64,000 bases of DNA from Sphingobium chlorophenolicum (GTDB lineage Bacteria; Pseudomonadota; Alphaproteobacteria; Sphingomonadales; Sphingomonadaceae). The position numbers were made by a program, and so were the translations under genes. Where the stretch lies: the NCBI RefSeq assembly GCF_000722875.1, contig NZ_JFHR01000014.1:43076-107075 (forward strand), in the 5' to 3' direction. The notes below the pieces were generated by a model, which was not told where the DNA came from, did not search any database, and was given only the letters and a program-made list of their open reading frames with translations. This document shows, piece after piece, positions 45,981 to 54,869 of this stretch (the stretch's first letter is position 1; each line of letters starts with the position of its first letter).

Positions 45981-46511
45981 ATGCCCAGCATCTTCCAGCG
46001 CCTGTTCGCGCCAAGCGACCCCAGGGACGCGATGCGCACCCTCTACAACGCCATCGTCGCGGAGGGACGCCAGCCCCATTGGTATGTGAAGGGGCAGGTT
46101 CCCGACACGATGGACGGCCGCTTCGACATGATCGTCGCCATCCTCGCCCAGGCGCTGATGCGGCTGGAGGCGCTGGGCGCAGCGCAGGAAAGCGTCTGGC
46201 TGACCGAATTGTTCGTGGACGACATGGACGGCCAGTTGCGGCAGGAAGGGATTGGCGACGTCGTCGTCGGCAAGCATATCGGCCGCATGGTAAGCGCGCT
46301 GGGCGGGCGTCTGGCGGCCTATCGCGCCGCATTGTCGGGCGAAGCGGACCTCGGTGAAGCAGACTTGGGCGAAGCGATTGCCCGCAACCTCTATCGCGGC
46401 GAAGCGCCCTCCGCCGACGCGCTGGCGCATGTCGAATCGCATCTGCGGTCGCGCTGGGTCCGGCTCGGCTGCGTCAGCCGCGATGCGCTGATGGCGGGAG
46501 ACCTTGGATGA
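45981..46511 (+). CDS. Ubiquinol-cytochrome c chaperone family protein (CBP3-like)
   Basis: 176 residues of the CBP3/UQCC1 family, which helps assemble the cytochrome bc1 complex. Characteristic features are the early ALYN-type segment (MRTLYNAIVAEGRQPHWYV), then DTMDGRFDMIVAILAQALMR and VWLTELFVDDMDGQLRQEGI. There is a short direct repeat in the protein (SGEADLGEADLGEA). It overlaps the DUF177 gene by four bases, a pairing commonly seen in alphaproteobacteria. Confidence 0.9.
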   Translation: MPSIFQRLFAPSDPRDAMRTLYNAIVAEGRQPHWYVKGQVPDTMDGRFDMIVAILAQALMRLEALGAAQESVWLTELFVDDMDGQLRQEGIGDVVVGKHIGRMVSALGGRLAAYRAALSGEADLGEADLGEAIARNLYRGEAPSADALAHVESHLRSRWVRLGCVSRDALMAGDLG

Positions 46512-47032
46512 GCGCCGCGCCCGAATTTTCGCGACCCGTGCGGGTCGACCAGCTTGCCCGCCATGCGCAGCCGGTGACCATCACAGCCGACGCCGCCGAA
46601 CGGGAGGCATTGGCGAAGCGATTCCACCTGCTCGCGCTCGACCGGCTGGAGGCGGACTATGCGCTAAGCGAGGAAAATGGCGCGATCTACGCCAAGGGAC
46701 GGGTGCGCGCCGATCTCGCCCAGCCCTGCGTCGCCACCGGGGTCGCCGTGCCGGAAGCGGTCGACACCGATTTCCTCCTGCGCTTCGTCCGGGAAGGGGA
46801 GGATGCGCCCGAAGGCGACGAACTGGAACTGGATGCCGAGGATTGCGACACGATCGGCTATGACGGCCTGGTCCTCGACATGGGCGAAGCGGTGGCCGAG
46901 ACGGTGGCCCTGGCCATGACCCCCTATCCGCGCGCGCCGGAAGCCGACGCCGTCCTGCGCGAAGCGGGCGTGCTGAGCGAGGAGCAGGCCAGTCCCTTCG
47001 CCGCTTTGCTGTCGCTCAAGGACAAGAAATGA
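46508..47032 (+). CDS. YceD/DUF177 family protein
   Basis: 174 residues. DUF177 (YceD) proteins are linked to large ribosomal subunit RNA processing and are often encoded before rpmF and plsX. The conserved middle and end are visible (VRADLAQPCVATGVAVPEAV, then DLGEA-like LDMGEAVAETVALAM and PYPRAPEAD). The usual CxxC pair of some members is reduced to one Cys here. No rpmF follows. dinB comes next after 83 bp. Confidence 0.85.
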   Translation: MSAAPEFSRPVRVDQLARHAQPVTITADAAEREALAKRFHLLALDRLEADYALSEENGAIYAKGRVRADLAQPCVATGVAVPEAVDTDFLLRFVREGEDAPEGDELELDAEDCDTIGYDGLVLDMGEAVAETVALAMTPYPRAPEADAVLREAGVLSEEQASPFAALLSLKDKK

Positions 47033-47115
47033 GGCTGGCGCGGGCTGCCCGATAGCCTGCGCCTGTTGCCACGCCGAGGGCTGCCTTCCGGCTCGCCCTG
47101 TGGCATAACGCCCCC

Positions 47116-48195
47116 ATGGAAACCCCGCCGCGCAAGATCATCCATATCGACATGGATGCCTTTTACGCGTCGGTCGAACAGCGCGACGACCCCAGCCTGC
47201 GCGGCAAGCCGCTGGCGGTGGGCGGCGGCGGTCCCCGCGGCGTGGTCGCCACCGCCAGCTATGAAGCGCGCAAATATGGCGTCCGCTCCGCCATGCCCGG
47301 CGCCAGGGCGCGGCGGCTCTGCCCCGACCTGCTGTTCGTCCGCCCCCGCTTTGAGGTCTATCGCGCCGTATCGGCCCAGGTGCGGGAGATATTCTCGCGC
47401 TTCACCGACATCATCCAGCCGCTTTCGCTGGACGAAGCCTATCTCGACGTCACGCGGAACAAGCCGGACATCCCTTCCGCCACGCGCATAGCCGAGGAAA
47501 TCCGCCGCCTGATCCGGGAGGAAACCGGCCTCACCGCATCGGCGGGCGTTTCCTACAACAAGCTGATCGCCAAGCTGGCGTCGGACCAGAACAAGCCCGA
47601 CGGCATTTGCGTCGTCCGGCCGGAGGAGGGCGCGGCCTTCATCGCCAAGATGCCGGTGCGGCGCATCCATGGCGTCGGGCCGGTGACGGCGAAACGGATG
47701 CAGGCGCTGGGCATAGAGACGGGCGCGGATTTGCGGGCGCGGGATCTCGCTTTCCTCCAGCATCATTTCGGCAGCGCCGCGCTGTTCTATTATCGCGCAT
47801 CGCGGGGGGAGGACGACCGCCCCGTGCATGAGCGGCAGGAACGCAAATCGGTGAGCGTGGAGGATACTTTCTTCGACGATCTGACGGCGGAGGATGCGCT
47901 GATCACGGAAATCGATCGGATCGCGGAGAATCTCTGGGGCCGGATCGAAAAGAGCGGCGCCTATGGCCGGACGGTGGTGCTCAAGGTCAAGTTCGCGGAT
48001 TTCCGCATCATCACGCGATCGAAGAGCTTCGGCGGCCCGGTGCGCTCGCCCGACATATTGGCGGAGACGGGCCGGGCCCTGCTCCGGGCGCAACTGCCGC
48101 TCCGCATGGGAGCGCGGCTATTGGGGCTGGGCGTGCACAATCTGGATCATGAGGAACCGGCAGAGGTCGGCGGACAACTCAACCTCTCCTTATAG
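47116..48195 (+). CDS. dinB: DNA polymerase IV (Y-family, translesion)
   Basis: 359 residues, normal for DinB. The catalytic motifs are IIHIDMDAFYASVEQRDDP (first Asp) and PLSLDEAYLDVT (Asp-Glu pair). Also seen are the thumb helix-hairpin-helix region VRRIHGVGPVTAKRMQALGI and a C-terminal clamp-binding-like QLNLSL. It performs error-prone synthesis past lesions and slipped templates. No LexA box was identified in the short upstream spacer. Confidence 0.95.
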   Translation: METPPRKIIHIDMDAFYASVEQRDDPSLRGKPLAVGGGGPRGVVATASYEARKYGVRSAMPGARARRLCPDLLFVRPRFEVYRAVSAQVREIFSRFTDIIQPLSLDEAYLDVTRNKPDIPSATRIAEEIRRLIREETGLTASAGVSYNKLIAKLASDQNKPDGICVVRPEEGAAFIAKMPVRRIHGVGPVTAKRMQALGIETGADLRARDLAFLQHHFGSAALFYYRASRGEDDRPVHERQERKSVSVEDTFFDDLTAEDALITEIDRIAENLWGRIEKSGAYGRTVVLKVKFADFRIITRSKSFGGPVRSPDILAETGRALLRAQLPLRMGARLLGLGVHNLDHEEPAEVGGQLNLSL

Positions 48196-48203
48196 GAACG
48201 GCC

Positions 48204-48241
48204 TAAAAGTCCTCCCCACGCTTTGCGTAGGGAGGATTTTC
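48204..48241. terminator. Hairpin terminator, copy F of the CCTCCCC repeat family
   Basis: AAAGTCCTCCCCACGC pairs with GCGTAGGGAGGATTTT with two mismatches. It is a minimal single-hairpin member of the repeat family. It lies between the convergent ends of dinB and the EipA gene and ends in a T tract in the dinB direction. Confidence 0.7.
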
Positions 48242-48261
48242 AGGCCCACGCTCCAAATCCC

Positions 48262-49074
48262 TCAGAAGGGCAGCCAGTTCCGCTTCTCGGTGAACTTCAT
48301 GTAACCGGCATTGACGCCCAGACGATACCCGACGCCCAGCCGGATCGGGATCAGCACCACGCTGCCCCAGCGCAGATAGCTGGCGGTGAAACCGCCCACC
48401 AGATAGGCGGTGCCTTCCGCCGCGGGGAAGCGGTGATAAAGATCCTGCGTGTCATAGAGGTTATAGACCAGCACGAAGGTATTGGCCGCGTTGCCGCCCA
48501 CGTCGAAGCCGATGGACGGCCCGGTCCAATAGACTTCCCGCTTGCCCTCCACCTTGTGATTCAGCGTGCCGGATCCGTAGCGCAGCCCGACCACGAACGC
48601 GCCCGACGCCTCGCGCCCGGCGATATAGGCGTTGGGACGGCCCTGATCCTTCAATATCTTCTCGATGATGCCGGCCAGCCCTTCCGCGCCCTTGCCGAAC
48701 ACGCCCTCGGCCGCGCCGATCAGATCGTCTTCCTGGTAGGAATCGCCCGGAGCGATCGCCGCCGGGGGAGAGTTGGCCGTCACCGGCGCGCCTGTCGCGG
48801 TCGAACCGGCGCTGGCGGGAGGTGGGTTATAGGCCGCGCCATTGTCGGCGGGGACGCCGCTGCCGGACTGGACGGCAGGATCGACGCCCGGATCGGTTGG
48901 GGTGCCGCCTTGCTGCGGCACGGGGGCCAGGTCCGAATCGATGGCGCTGTTGGGATCGACGGTCCGCACCTGCGCCTGCACGGCGACCGGCGTCAGCGCC
49001 ATGCCGGCCAGCGCGACCGCCAAAGCGCCCGCGCGCGCTGCGCGGCCTGAAACCCGCCCCAAAAACCCGATCAT
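48262..49074 (-). CDS. eipA: DUF1134 (EipA family) envelope protein
   Basis: 270 residues. After an N-terminal signal (AGALAVALAGMALTPVAVQA) and a Pro/Gly/Ala-rich linker comes the DUF1134 domain. It begins YQEDDLIGAAEGVFGKGAEG and continues with YIAGREASGAFVVGLRYGSG, VYWTGPSIGFDVGGNA and GGFTASYLRWGSVVLIPIRL. In Brucella and Caulobacter EipA is a periplasmic protein needed for envelope integrity. I prefer the ATG at 49074, with GGGGAG upstream. An ATG at 49110 is in frame. Confidence 0.88.
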   Translation of the reverse strand: MIGFLGRVSGRAARAGALAVALAGMALTPVAVQAQVRTVDPNSAIDSDLAPVPQQGGTPTDPGVDPAVQSGSGVPADNGAAYNPPPASAGSTATGAPVTANSPPAAIAPGDSYQEDDLIGAAEGVFGKGAEGLAGIIEKILKDQGRPNAYIAGREASGAFVVGLRYGSGTLNHKVEGKREVYWTGPSIGFDVGGNAANTFVLVYNLYDTQDLYHRFPAAEGTAYLVGGFTASYLRWGSVVLIPIRLGVGYRLGVNAGYMKFTEKRNWLPF

Positions 49075-49304
49075 GCCCGCTACTCCCCAAAGGACCCGCT
49101 CTTCAACCATATTTCAGATTATCGGGGAACAAGCTGAAACGACAATGAACGAACGGCGACCCGAGTCGATTCCGCGCCAGTCCGAATCTTCTTTTGGAAA
49201 TAAGCGCGATTTTTCTCTGTTGGGGACCGTTGCCATGCATGAAACCCGCCGCTATAGGCCGACATCTAGCCACTGCTCACCTCATCCGGTGGGCAAATTC
49301 GTGC

Positions 49305-49396
49305 GGAGACGTGGGTGAGTGGCTGAAACCAGCGGTTTGCTAAACCGTCGTAGCCTTAAGGGGCTACCGAGGGTTCGAATCCCTCCGTCTCCGCCA
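49305..49396 (+). tRNA. tRNA-Ser (anticodon GCT)
   Basis: 92 nt with encoded CCA. The acceptor stem GGAGACG pairs with CGTCTCC, the discriminator is G, the anticodon arm CGGTT-TGCTAAA-CCG shows anticodon GCT, and the T-arm has GGTTCGAATCC. A long variable arm (CGTAGCC-TTAA-GGGGCTACC) confirms a class II tRNA. I saw no duplicated 3' end nearby. Confidence 0.95.
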
Positions 49397-49901
49397 CCTT
49401 TCCATTATCCCTCATAAAACCCGCGCCTTTATCCCATGAGGAAAGGCGGCCTGCGGCCGTTGCGACAATTTTCCCTTGATTCTCAAAAGCCAGGCGCAAC
49501 CCGTCCGTTTCGCATGCCTAACGATATATTGTGGCAACGAAAGCCGATGCTAGATTTCGCGCAAAATAAGAGGGAGAGGGTCGTGACTAGCTTGGTCAAG
49601 CGGGCATTTTGCCTGTTCCATCGCCGCCGCCATATTCGCCAGCGCCTTGAGCAAATCAGGCAGGAAAGATGCACTTCGGGTAGCAACAGCTTCACCGTGA
49701 TCATGTGAGGCGGAGGGGACCGGGCGACAGCGCCGGTCCATCATCCTCGCTCCATTCCTCCAGCACCGAGATGTCATCCGCGATGGATTGCGGATGCAAC
49801 GCTGCATGGCCGGATATGAGGGCACGCAAAGCGATCAGGCCACCCCTTCCACAGCCAGGCGCCAGCCTTTCTTCAGCCAGACCAATTGCTCTTCCGCAAG
49901 A
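49397..49901. other. 505-bp stretch without a confident gene
   Basis: Two weak candidates only. On the plus strand a GTG at 49583 preceded by GAGGGAGAGG opens a 41-codon frame ending 49708 (MTSLVKRAFCLFHRRRHIRQ...). On the minus strand, in frame with and just after the autotransporter stop, about 65 codons stay open to about 49706 with a protein-like sequence (ALISGHAALHPQSIADDISV) but no ATG. That may be a gene remnant. Neither is listed as a gene. Confidence 0.4.
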
Positions 49902-52900
49902 TCAAAATTGCCAGTTCAGCCCGGCCTGAAGCTGATGATTTTGCCCACTTCGCGCAATCGCGCCCCGATAACCGAGATTGATCTGCAACCGGTTGCGGAT
50001 CGCGCCATGCAACCGCAATTCGCTGATCAGACTGTCGCGTGCAATCGGCAGGCCGCTGACCGCGAAACGCTGGCCGTCAAGGCCCGCCTGAACCACCGGC
50101 AGTTGATCTCCGAAAACATGCTGCCAGCCCGCCGAGGCGCGCACCGCGAGCCGAGCGCCTCCTACAGCCAGATCGAGGTCGCCGCGCGTGCCTGCGGTCG
50201 CGTAGCTGGTGCGCAGGGAATCCGCCTCCAGTTGCAGCGCCGCCGACGCGCCGCTTTCCTGCCCGCGACCGACATCCAGCCGCACATGCGCGATGCTGGC
50301 GAAGGGCTCGATCGATCCGGCCGCCGTCTCGATGCGATATGCGGTCTCCCCAAATATCTGCGCGGTCGTTGCGCGATACTGCGTGGCGACCCCATCGGCA
50401 AAACCGGAAAAGCGTACGGAACGCTGGACCGCGACATCCTGCCGGGCGAAGGCCAGCCCGCCGCGCAACGCCACCCGGCCCAGCGTCCCGCCGCCATAGA
50501 GCCCGGCGTGGTAGCTATCCACATCCGCCTGCCCCTCTCCCCTCATGCGATCGCGATTGTGACCGCCGATCATGCCAAGGCGAAAGCTGCTGTCGGGCGC
50601 CTGAACCTCAATGCCCATCAGTCCGCCCGACGAACTCTGGTCGAACCGCCCGGCATTGCCGTCGCTGCGCCAATGGCTCCAGGCGTCGAGCGCCTGCCCC
50701 CAATAGGTCAGCCCCGGACGGTCCGGAACCGTCCCACGCAGTCGGTCCAGCGCCGCATCACGCGACAGGCTGCTATTCTGGATCAATGCAGAACGCAGCG
50801 AGGCGTGAAATTCACCGGACAGTTGATCGAAGGCTTTGCGCGCCGTTTCGGCGTCACTCATCAACACGGCGTCCTGCACTGTGCTGCCCGCCGCCATCCT
50901 TTCCAGCGCCGCGCCGGTCGCCTGCTGGTTCGGGGATGCGGCGACAGCACTAAACCGGACGTCATTGCGATCCAGCCTCAACCTCACGCTGTCATGGCCA
51001 TAGCGGATCGTAGGCGTCAGGAAGGCAAAGGTGGACGTAACCGCGTCGAACCGGCCCTGCACGCCGCCCTCCGCAAGCAGGATGACATAGGTGGAACTGG
51101 GCCGGTAATTGCCGTTGTTGCCGATATGGGCGACTGTGCCGCCCAGCGTCGCGACGCCGGTGACGATGATCGCATCCGCCGACGTGCCGAACGGATCGGC
51201 CTCCACCTCATAGCGGCTTCCCGGCGCGAAGGTCAGATCTCCCTCGACGTGCAGTGTGGCGATCCCTGGGCCGGGCCCGATCCTGCCGCCCGGAGCGACC
51301 CGGACGGACCCCAATGTACCGCGGCCAGCCAGTAGCGCGTTTGCCTCCACTGCAATCTGGCTGCCCAGCTTTCCGTCGACGACCAGGCGTCCGGACTGAA
51401 GTTGGGTGCTGCCGGTGAAGCCGGAGGAATCGCCGCTGAGGATCAATGAACCGCCGCCCGCCTTGATGAACCGCCCGCTGCCGCTGATCCGGCCGGAATA
51501 GCTGCTGCTGCCGGTCTCTGCGAACCGGAGTTCCGCGCCCTGCCGCAAGTCGGCATTGCCGGTAAAGCGGCTCGCGGCGGTCGCCAGCCGCCCCTCTTCC
51601 AATCGCCAGTCGAGCGAGCTGACACCGGTGAGCGTCAGCACGCCGCTGCCCCTTTTCACCATCGTCCCGGCGTTCCCATCGAGCGCCCGGATCGCGCCGG
51701 AAAAACTGCCATTGTCCCGCTGATCGAACACCACCGTCGCCGCATTGCGGATATTGCCGCGAAGCGCGCGGGCATCGCCGACCAGCGTGCCCCCCTCGAC
51801 CTCGGTATCGCCCGTGTAGCTGTTGGCGCGGGACAGGATGAGCGTGCCCGCATCGCGCTTGACCAGGGTCGTGGCTCCGGACAGGGGCGCGGCGATTTCG
51901 GCGGTCAGGCTGGCATCCCACTCGCTGCCCGCGCCGACGCGGATGATCGTGCGATCCCCTCCAGCCAATGTCAGCGTGCCTCCCGACAGGACATAGCCGC
52001 CGGTCGCGAACTGCAATCCGCCCGTCTTTACCGCCCCGGCGCTGTTGTCGATCAGCACCTGCCCGCTATTGCCGGTGAAGATCGCAAAGCCATCGGCCTT
52101 TCCGGCCTCGTTGCTGGCCCCGTCCTGCCCGGTCCAACTGAGCGCTCCGTTGCGCCAGGTGCCGGGGCCGCCGTCCACCCGGCCATTGCCATAGCGGGTC
52201 GGGTCGCCGCCGTCCCAGAATTGCAAGGGGCGCGCCGCCGTGCCGGAAAGCAGATTCACCTGCCCCACGGTCGCGGTCTGGATCGAAAGGCTGTCGACAG
52301 CTTGACCGGGAGGCACCGCACCGATCTCCAGCCCCATGTCGGTGAGCCTGCCGCCATAGCTGAAGAGCCGATAAAGCCCTTCGCCCAGCGGCGCGCCATT
52401 GGCGACATGCAGCGTGCCGTCCAGCGTCAAATCGCCCGCCACATCGAACAGCGCCGGATCATTCGTCTCCCCAAATGTAGCTTGGGTGATCGAACCGGTG
52501 TTAAGTGCAAGATGTCCCATATGAAGCGTCGCCCCAGCCCTGCCCGTCAGGCGTCCACCCGTGGCGATCTCCACGGCCCCGACCTGCCCACGGCCGCCCA
52601 ACACGCCGTTCGCACCGACATGGAGCGTGCCGCCCAGCGTGCCATCGACCCGCAGTGTGCTGTCGGCAATCTCGGTTCGGCCGGAGAAGGTGGACTGGCC
52701 GGTCAGGACGAGCATATTGGCTCCCCTGACGTCGAAACGGCCATTGCCTGAAAGGGCGTAGGGATAGATGGTTTCCGCCCCTGCCCCCTCGCCCGCATCG
52801 AAGGTCAGCCGTCCCGCCGCACCTATCTCGACATTGCCGCCAAAGCCGGCCGCGGGGGCCACAAGCGCGCCTTCCTCCACGCGCCAGTCCAGATTGCTGC

Positions 52901-53624
52901 CGCCGTCAAAGGTAAGCGTGCCCTCACCCCGTTTGATCATGAAGCCCCAGAAGCTGAACAGGCCGCTGACGCCCCCGGCGAAGAGTCCGTCCTCATGCTG
53001 ATCGAAGATGACGGTGCCGCCATTTTCCAGATTGCCGCGGATCGAATCCGTGTTGCCGATCACCGTGCCGCCATCGACCCGCATATTGCCCTGATAGCTG
53101 TTCGCGCCGGTCAGGATGACCGTGCCGAAATCATTGAAGAACACGCTTCCATTACCGGTCAGTTCGGCGTCGATCCGCGTGGTCGCCCCCGCCGTCGAAC
53201 GAACCGAGGTATAGGCACCGCCATCGAGTTTCAGTTGCCCGCCGGCAAGGCGATAGCCGTCCGTCAGAAAATGCATGCCGGTGACAGCCGGAACCCCTTC
53301 ACTGTCGTCGATCGTTATCGTGCCGGCCTGGCCCTGAAAAACGGAGAAGGCAGGCACGGGTCGCATCGGCCCATTCACCGTGCCGCTGCTGTCGGTCCAG
53401 CTCGGATCGGTGGCGCTCCAGACGCCCGAACCACCGTCGATGACGCCATTCTCACGCTTGGCCGGATCGCTGCCATCCCAAAAGCGCAGCGCCGGTTGCG
53501 CTTCCGCGCCGTCAGGCACCATCATCAATCCGCCCACGACCAGCGCCGCGATACTGTCGCTCGCCAATCGTCCTGCTTTCGATACCGAATGCGCAATCGC
53601 TCCGTGCCGCCCTTCATCTCGCAT
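49902..53624 (-). CDS. Autotransporter with beta-helix passenger (type Va secretion)
   Basis: 1240 residues. The N-terminus (about 45 residues) holds a signal peptide with a hydrophobic core near IAALVVGGLMMVPDGAEAQ. The passenger contains many autotransporter-associated beta strand repeats such as GTVILTGANSYQGNMRVDGG and GTLILSRANSYTGDTEVEGG. The last 280 or so residues form a barrel ending in Phe (AGLNWQF). The passenger is internally duplicated: LRFWDGSDPAKRENGVIDGG near residue 45 matches LQFWDGGDPTRYGNGRVDGG near residue 475. No protease or other catalytic motif was seen, so it is probably an adhesin. The ATG at 53624 follows AAGGGG. Confidence 0.9.
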   Translation of the reverse strand: MRDEGRHGAIAHSVSKAGRLASDSIAALVVGGLMMVPDGAEAQPALRFWDGSDPAKRENGVIDGGSGVWSATDPSWTDSSGTVNGPMRPVPAFSVFQGQAGTITIDDSEGVPAVTGMHFLTDGYRLAGGQLKLDGGAYTSVRSTAGATTRIDAELTGNGSVFFNDFGTVILTGANSYQGNMRVDGGTVIGNTDSIRGNLENGGTVIFDQHEDGLFAGGVSGLFSFWGFMIKRGEGTLTFDGGSNLDWRVEEGALVAPAAGFGGNVEIGAAGRLTFDAGEGAGAETIYPYALSGNGRFDVRGANMLVLTGQSTFSGRTEIADSTLRVDGTLGGTLHVGANGVLGGRGQVGAVEIATGGRLTGRAGATLHMGHLALNTGSITQATFGETNDPALFDVAGDLTLDGTLHVANGAPLGEGLYRLFSYGGRLTDMGLEIGAVPPGQAVDSLSIQTATVGQVNLLSGTAARPLQFWDGGDPTRYGNGRVDGGPGTWRNGALSWTGQDGASNEAGKADGFAIFTGNSGQVLIDNSAGAVKTGGLQFATGGYVLSGGTLTLAGGDRTIIRVGAGSEWDASLTAEIAAPLSGATTLVKRDAGTLILSRANSYTGDTEVEGGTLVGDARALRGNIRNAATVVFDQRDNGSFSGAIRALDGNAGTMVKRGSGVLTLTGVSSLDWRLEEGRLATAASRFTGNADLRQGAELRFAETGSSSYSGRISGSGRFIKAGGGSLILSGDSSGFTGSTQLQSGRLVVDGKLGSQIAVEANALLAGRGTLGSVRVAPGGRIGPGPGIATLHVEGDLTFAPGSRYEVEADPFGTSADAIIVTGVATLGGTVAHIGNNGNYRPSSTYVILLAEGGVQGRFDAVTSTFAFLTPTIRYGHDSVRLRLDRNDVRFSAVAASPNQQATGAALERMAAGSTVQDAVLMSDAETARKAFDQLSGEFHASLRSALIQNSSLSRDAALDRLRGTVPDRPGLTYWGQALDAWSHWRSDGNAGRFDQSSSGGLMGIEVQAPDSSFRLGMIGGHNRDRMRGEGQADVDSYHAGLYGGGTLGRVALRGGLAFARQDVAVQRSVRFSGFADGVATQYRATTAQIFGETAYRIETAAGSIEPFASIAHVRLDVGRGQESGASAALQLEADSLRTSYATAGTRGDLDLAVGGARLAVRASAGWQHVFGDQLPVVQAGLDGQRFAVSGLPIARDSLISELRLHGAIRNRLQINLGYRGAIARSGQNHQLQAGLNWQF

Positions 53625-53946
53625 CGGCGTAACCCCTTTTTTAAGAAGGCATTTTTTCCAGCCTCCTGAAGAGCCGCAACGACGCAATCGCTTTGCGCCA
53701 TTGCGTTATCAATCTGCGGGGGAAAGATGGAGCGATCGCCGAACTCACCGCCAAGGCTGTTCAGGAAGGGGGTGGTGATGCCACGGGTCGGTGGCGGGCT
53801 CCGAGAACCATCAGCAATACCAACTTCTTGATGTGCTTTTGATGGTTCCGACGGGATGCCACCGGATGGTGTCTGCCGAAGTACGATCGAAATTTGCTGT
53901 GAACCAGCCGCTTGCTGGATCTCCCGGACGTAGCCGGAAGAACAAA

Positions 53947-53969
53947 TGGTGCCCAGAAGAGGACTCGAA
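53947..53969 (-). other. tRNA 3'-end fragment, probable attachment (att) scar
   Basis: Read on the minus strand these 23 bases have exact tRNA 3' geometry: T-loop TTCGAGT, 3' T-stem CCTCT, 3' acceptor strand TCTGGGC, discriminator A, then CCA. The sequence fits an alphaproteobacterial tRNA-Leu as I remember it. Upstream (to the right) there is no matching 5' T-stem, anticodon arm or acceptor strand, so it is a fragment and not a gene. Such duplicated tRNA ends are left by tyrosine integrases. The orientation places the inserted DNA at higher coordinates. Confidence 0.7.
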
Positions 53970-54147
53970 AACGAGCGATTTTGGCGCAGAAAACCGCCAT
54001 TTCTTGAGAGCCATCACTACGCAATACCATGACCGATACCCTGGGACTTTTTATTGGGGCGGTTCGAGTCCCGACGTTCAAAATCATGTCGTCGGCAGAT
54101 GATTCGACAAGGCTTGGTCGGTCATGCGAACGCGACTCATGAAATTC

Positions 54148-54182
54148 TTGAAACTTTCACATTTTGAAAGTATCTAGAATTT
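54148..54182 (+). promoter_or_regulatory. AbiE promoter with operator-like inverted repeat, apparently leaderless
   Basis: TTGAAA (54148-54153), a 17-bp spacer and TATCTA (54171-54176) form a plausible sigma-70 promoter. The spacer is bracketed by the inverted repeat ACTTTC (54153-54158) and GAAAGT (54166-54171), a natural site for the AbiEi repressor. Transcription would start within a base or two of the ATG at 54183, and no Shine-Dalgarno sequence is present. Confidence 0.55.
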
Positions 54183-54869
54183 ATGAATGCCCTTTCTGAA
54201 CAGGTTTCAGGATCAAAGCTTGCTGAGCGGATCTTCAACGAAGATCAGCTTCGTGAGCTGCTGGGCGGCAGCGATGCCCGCCGTTATGCTCTGGTACATA
54301 GGGCCCTGAAGGACGGTTCGCTGATCCGTCTCAAACGGGCTACCTATATGCTGGGTCAGAGAACCAGCAACGATGCCATCCACCCCTTCGCTGCGGCACA
54401 GGCGCTCCTGCCGGGTAGCTATATCTCCTTTGAAACAGCTTTGGCCTATCACGGCTGGATTCCGGAAGCCGTCTTCACCACGGCAAGCGTTTCACCGAGC
54501 CGCAAGACGATTACCTATGATACGCCATCCCTCGGGCAATTCAGCTTTCACCCCCTGGCGCTCCGAGAATACCAGTTTCTGACGAGCGTGGATCGGGAAA
54601 AGTTCGGCAAACTTGCGGCTTTCGTCGCGCAGCCTTTGCGGGCACTAATCGATCTCATCGCCTTAAGAAAAGAACGCTGGTCCGGTCTGGATTGGCTCAC
54701 CAAGGGTATGCGGATCGACGAGGATCGGCTGCTTTCGCTTAAGCGTAAGGATTTCTCGGCACTCCACCTCGTTTACAAACACAAAGCCGCCAACGATTTT
54801 CTCCATTCACTTGAAGACGCCATTCTGACGTACAAAGGCGCAGCCAAAGGACGCCTCGCGGATGATTGA
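54183..54869 (+). CDS. abiEi: Type IV toxin-antitoxin system antitoxin, AbiEi family
   Basis: 228 residues. The N-terminal winged-helix-like part (DQLRELLGGSDARRYALVHR, GSLIRLKRATYMLG) and the following SYISFETALAYHGWIPEAV are typical of AbiEi/COG5340 antitoxins. They repress their own promoter and counter the nucleotidyltransferase toxin without binding it. It overlaps the toxin gene by eight bases. Promoter and operator candidates lie immediately upstream. Confidence 0.88.
   Translation: MNALSEQVSGSKLAERIFNEDQLRELLGGSDARRYALVHRALKDGSLIRLKRATYMLGQRTSNDAIHPFAAAQALLPGSYISFETALAYHGWIPEAVFTTASVSPSRKTITYDTPSLGQFSFHPLALREYQFLTSVDREKFGKLAAFVAQPLRALIDLIALRKERWSGLDWLTKGMRIDEDRLLSLKRKDFSALHLVYKHKAANDFLHSLEDAILTYKGAAKGRLADD

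Larger units (their letters stand above)
53625..54182. other. Gene-free junction between core chromosome and putative island
   Basis: 558 bp without a convincing gene. Several short frames are open, but none has a start signal or a recognisable product. It contains the autotransporter promoter side, the tRNA 3' fragment at 53947-53969, and the AbiE promoter at its right end. Base composition becomes visibly more AT-rich to the right of the tRNA fragment. Confidence 0.6.

Noticed and set aside
49305..49396. tRNA-Ser as an integration site for the right-hand island
   Set aside because: No duplicate of its 3' end was found downstream. The better scar is the different tRNA fragment at 53947.
54060..54080. 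GGTTCGAGTCCCGACG as a second tRNA T-arm
   Set aside because: The T-loop core is present, but the flanking bases cannot form a T-stem and no acceptor strand or CCA follows.
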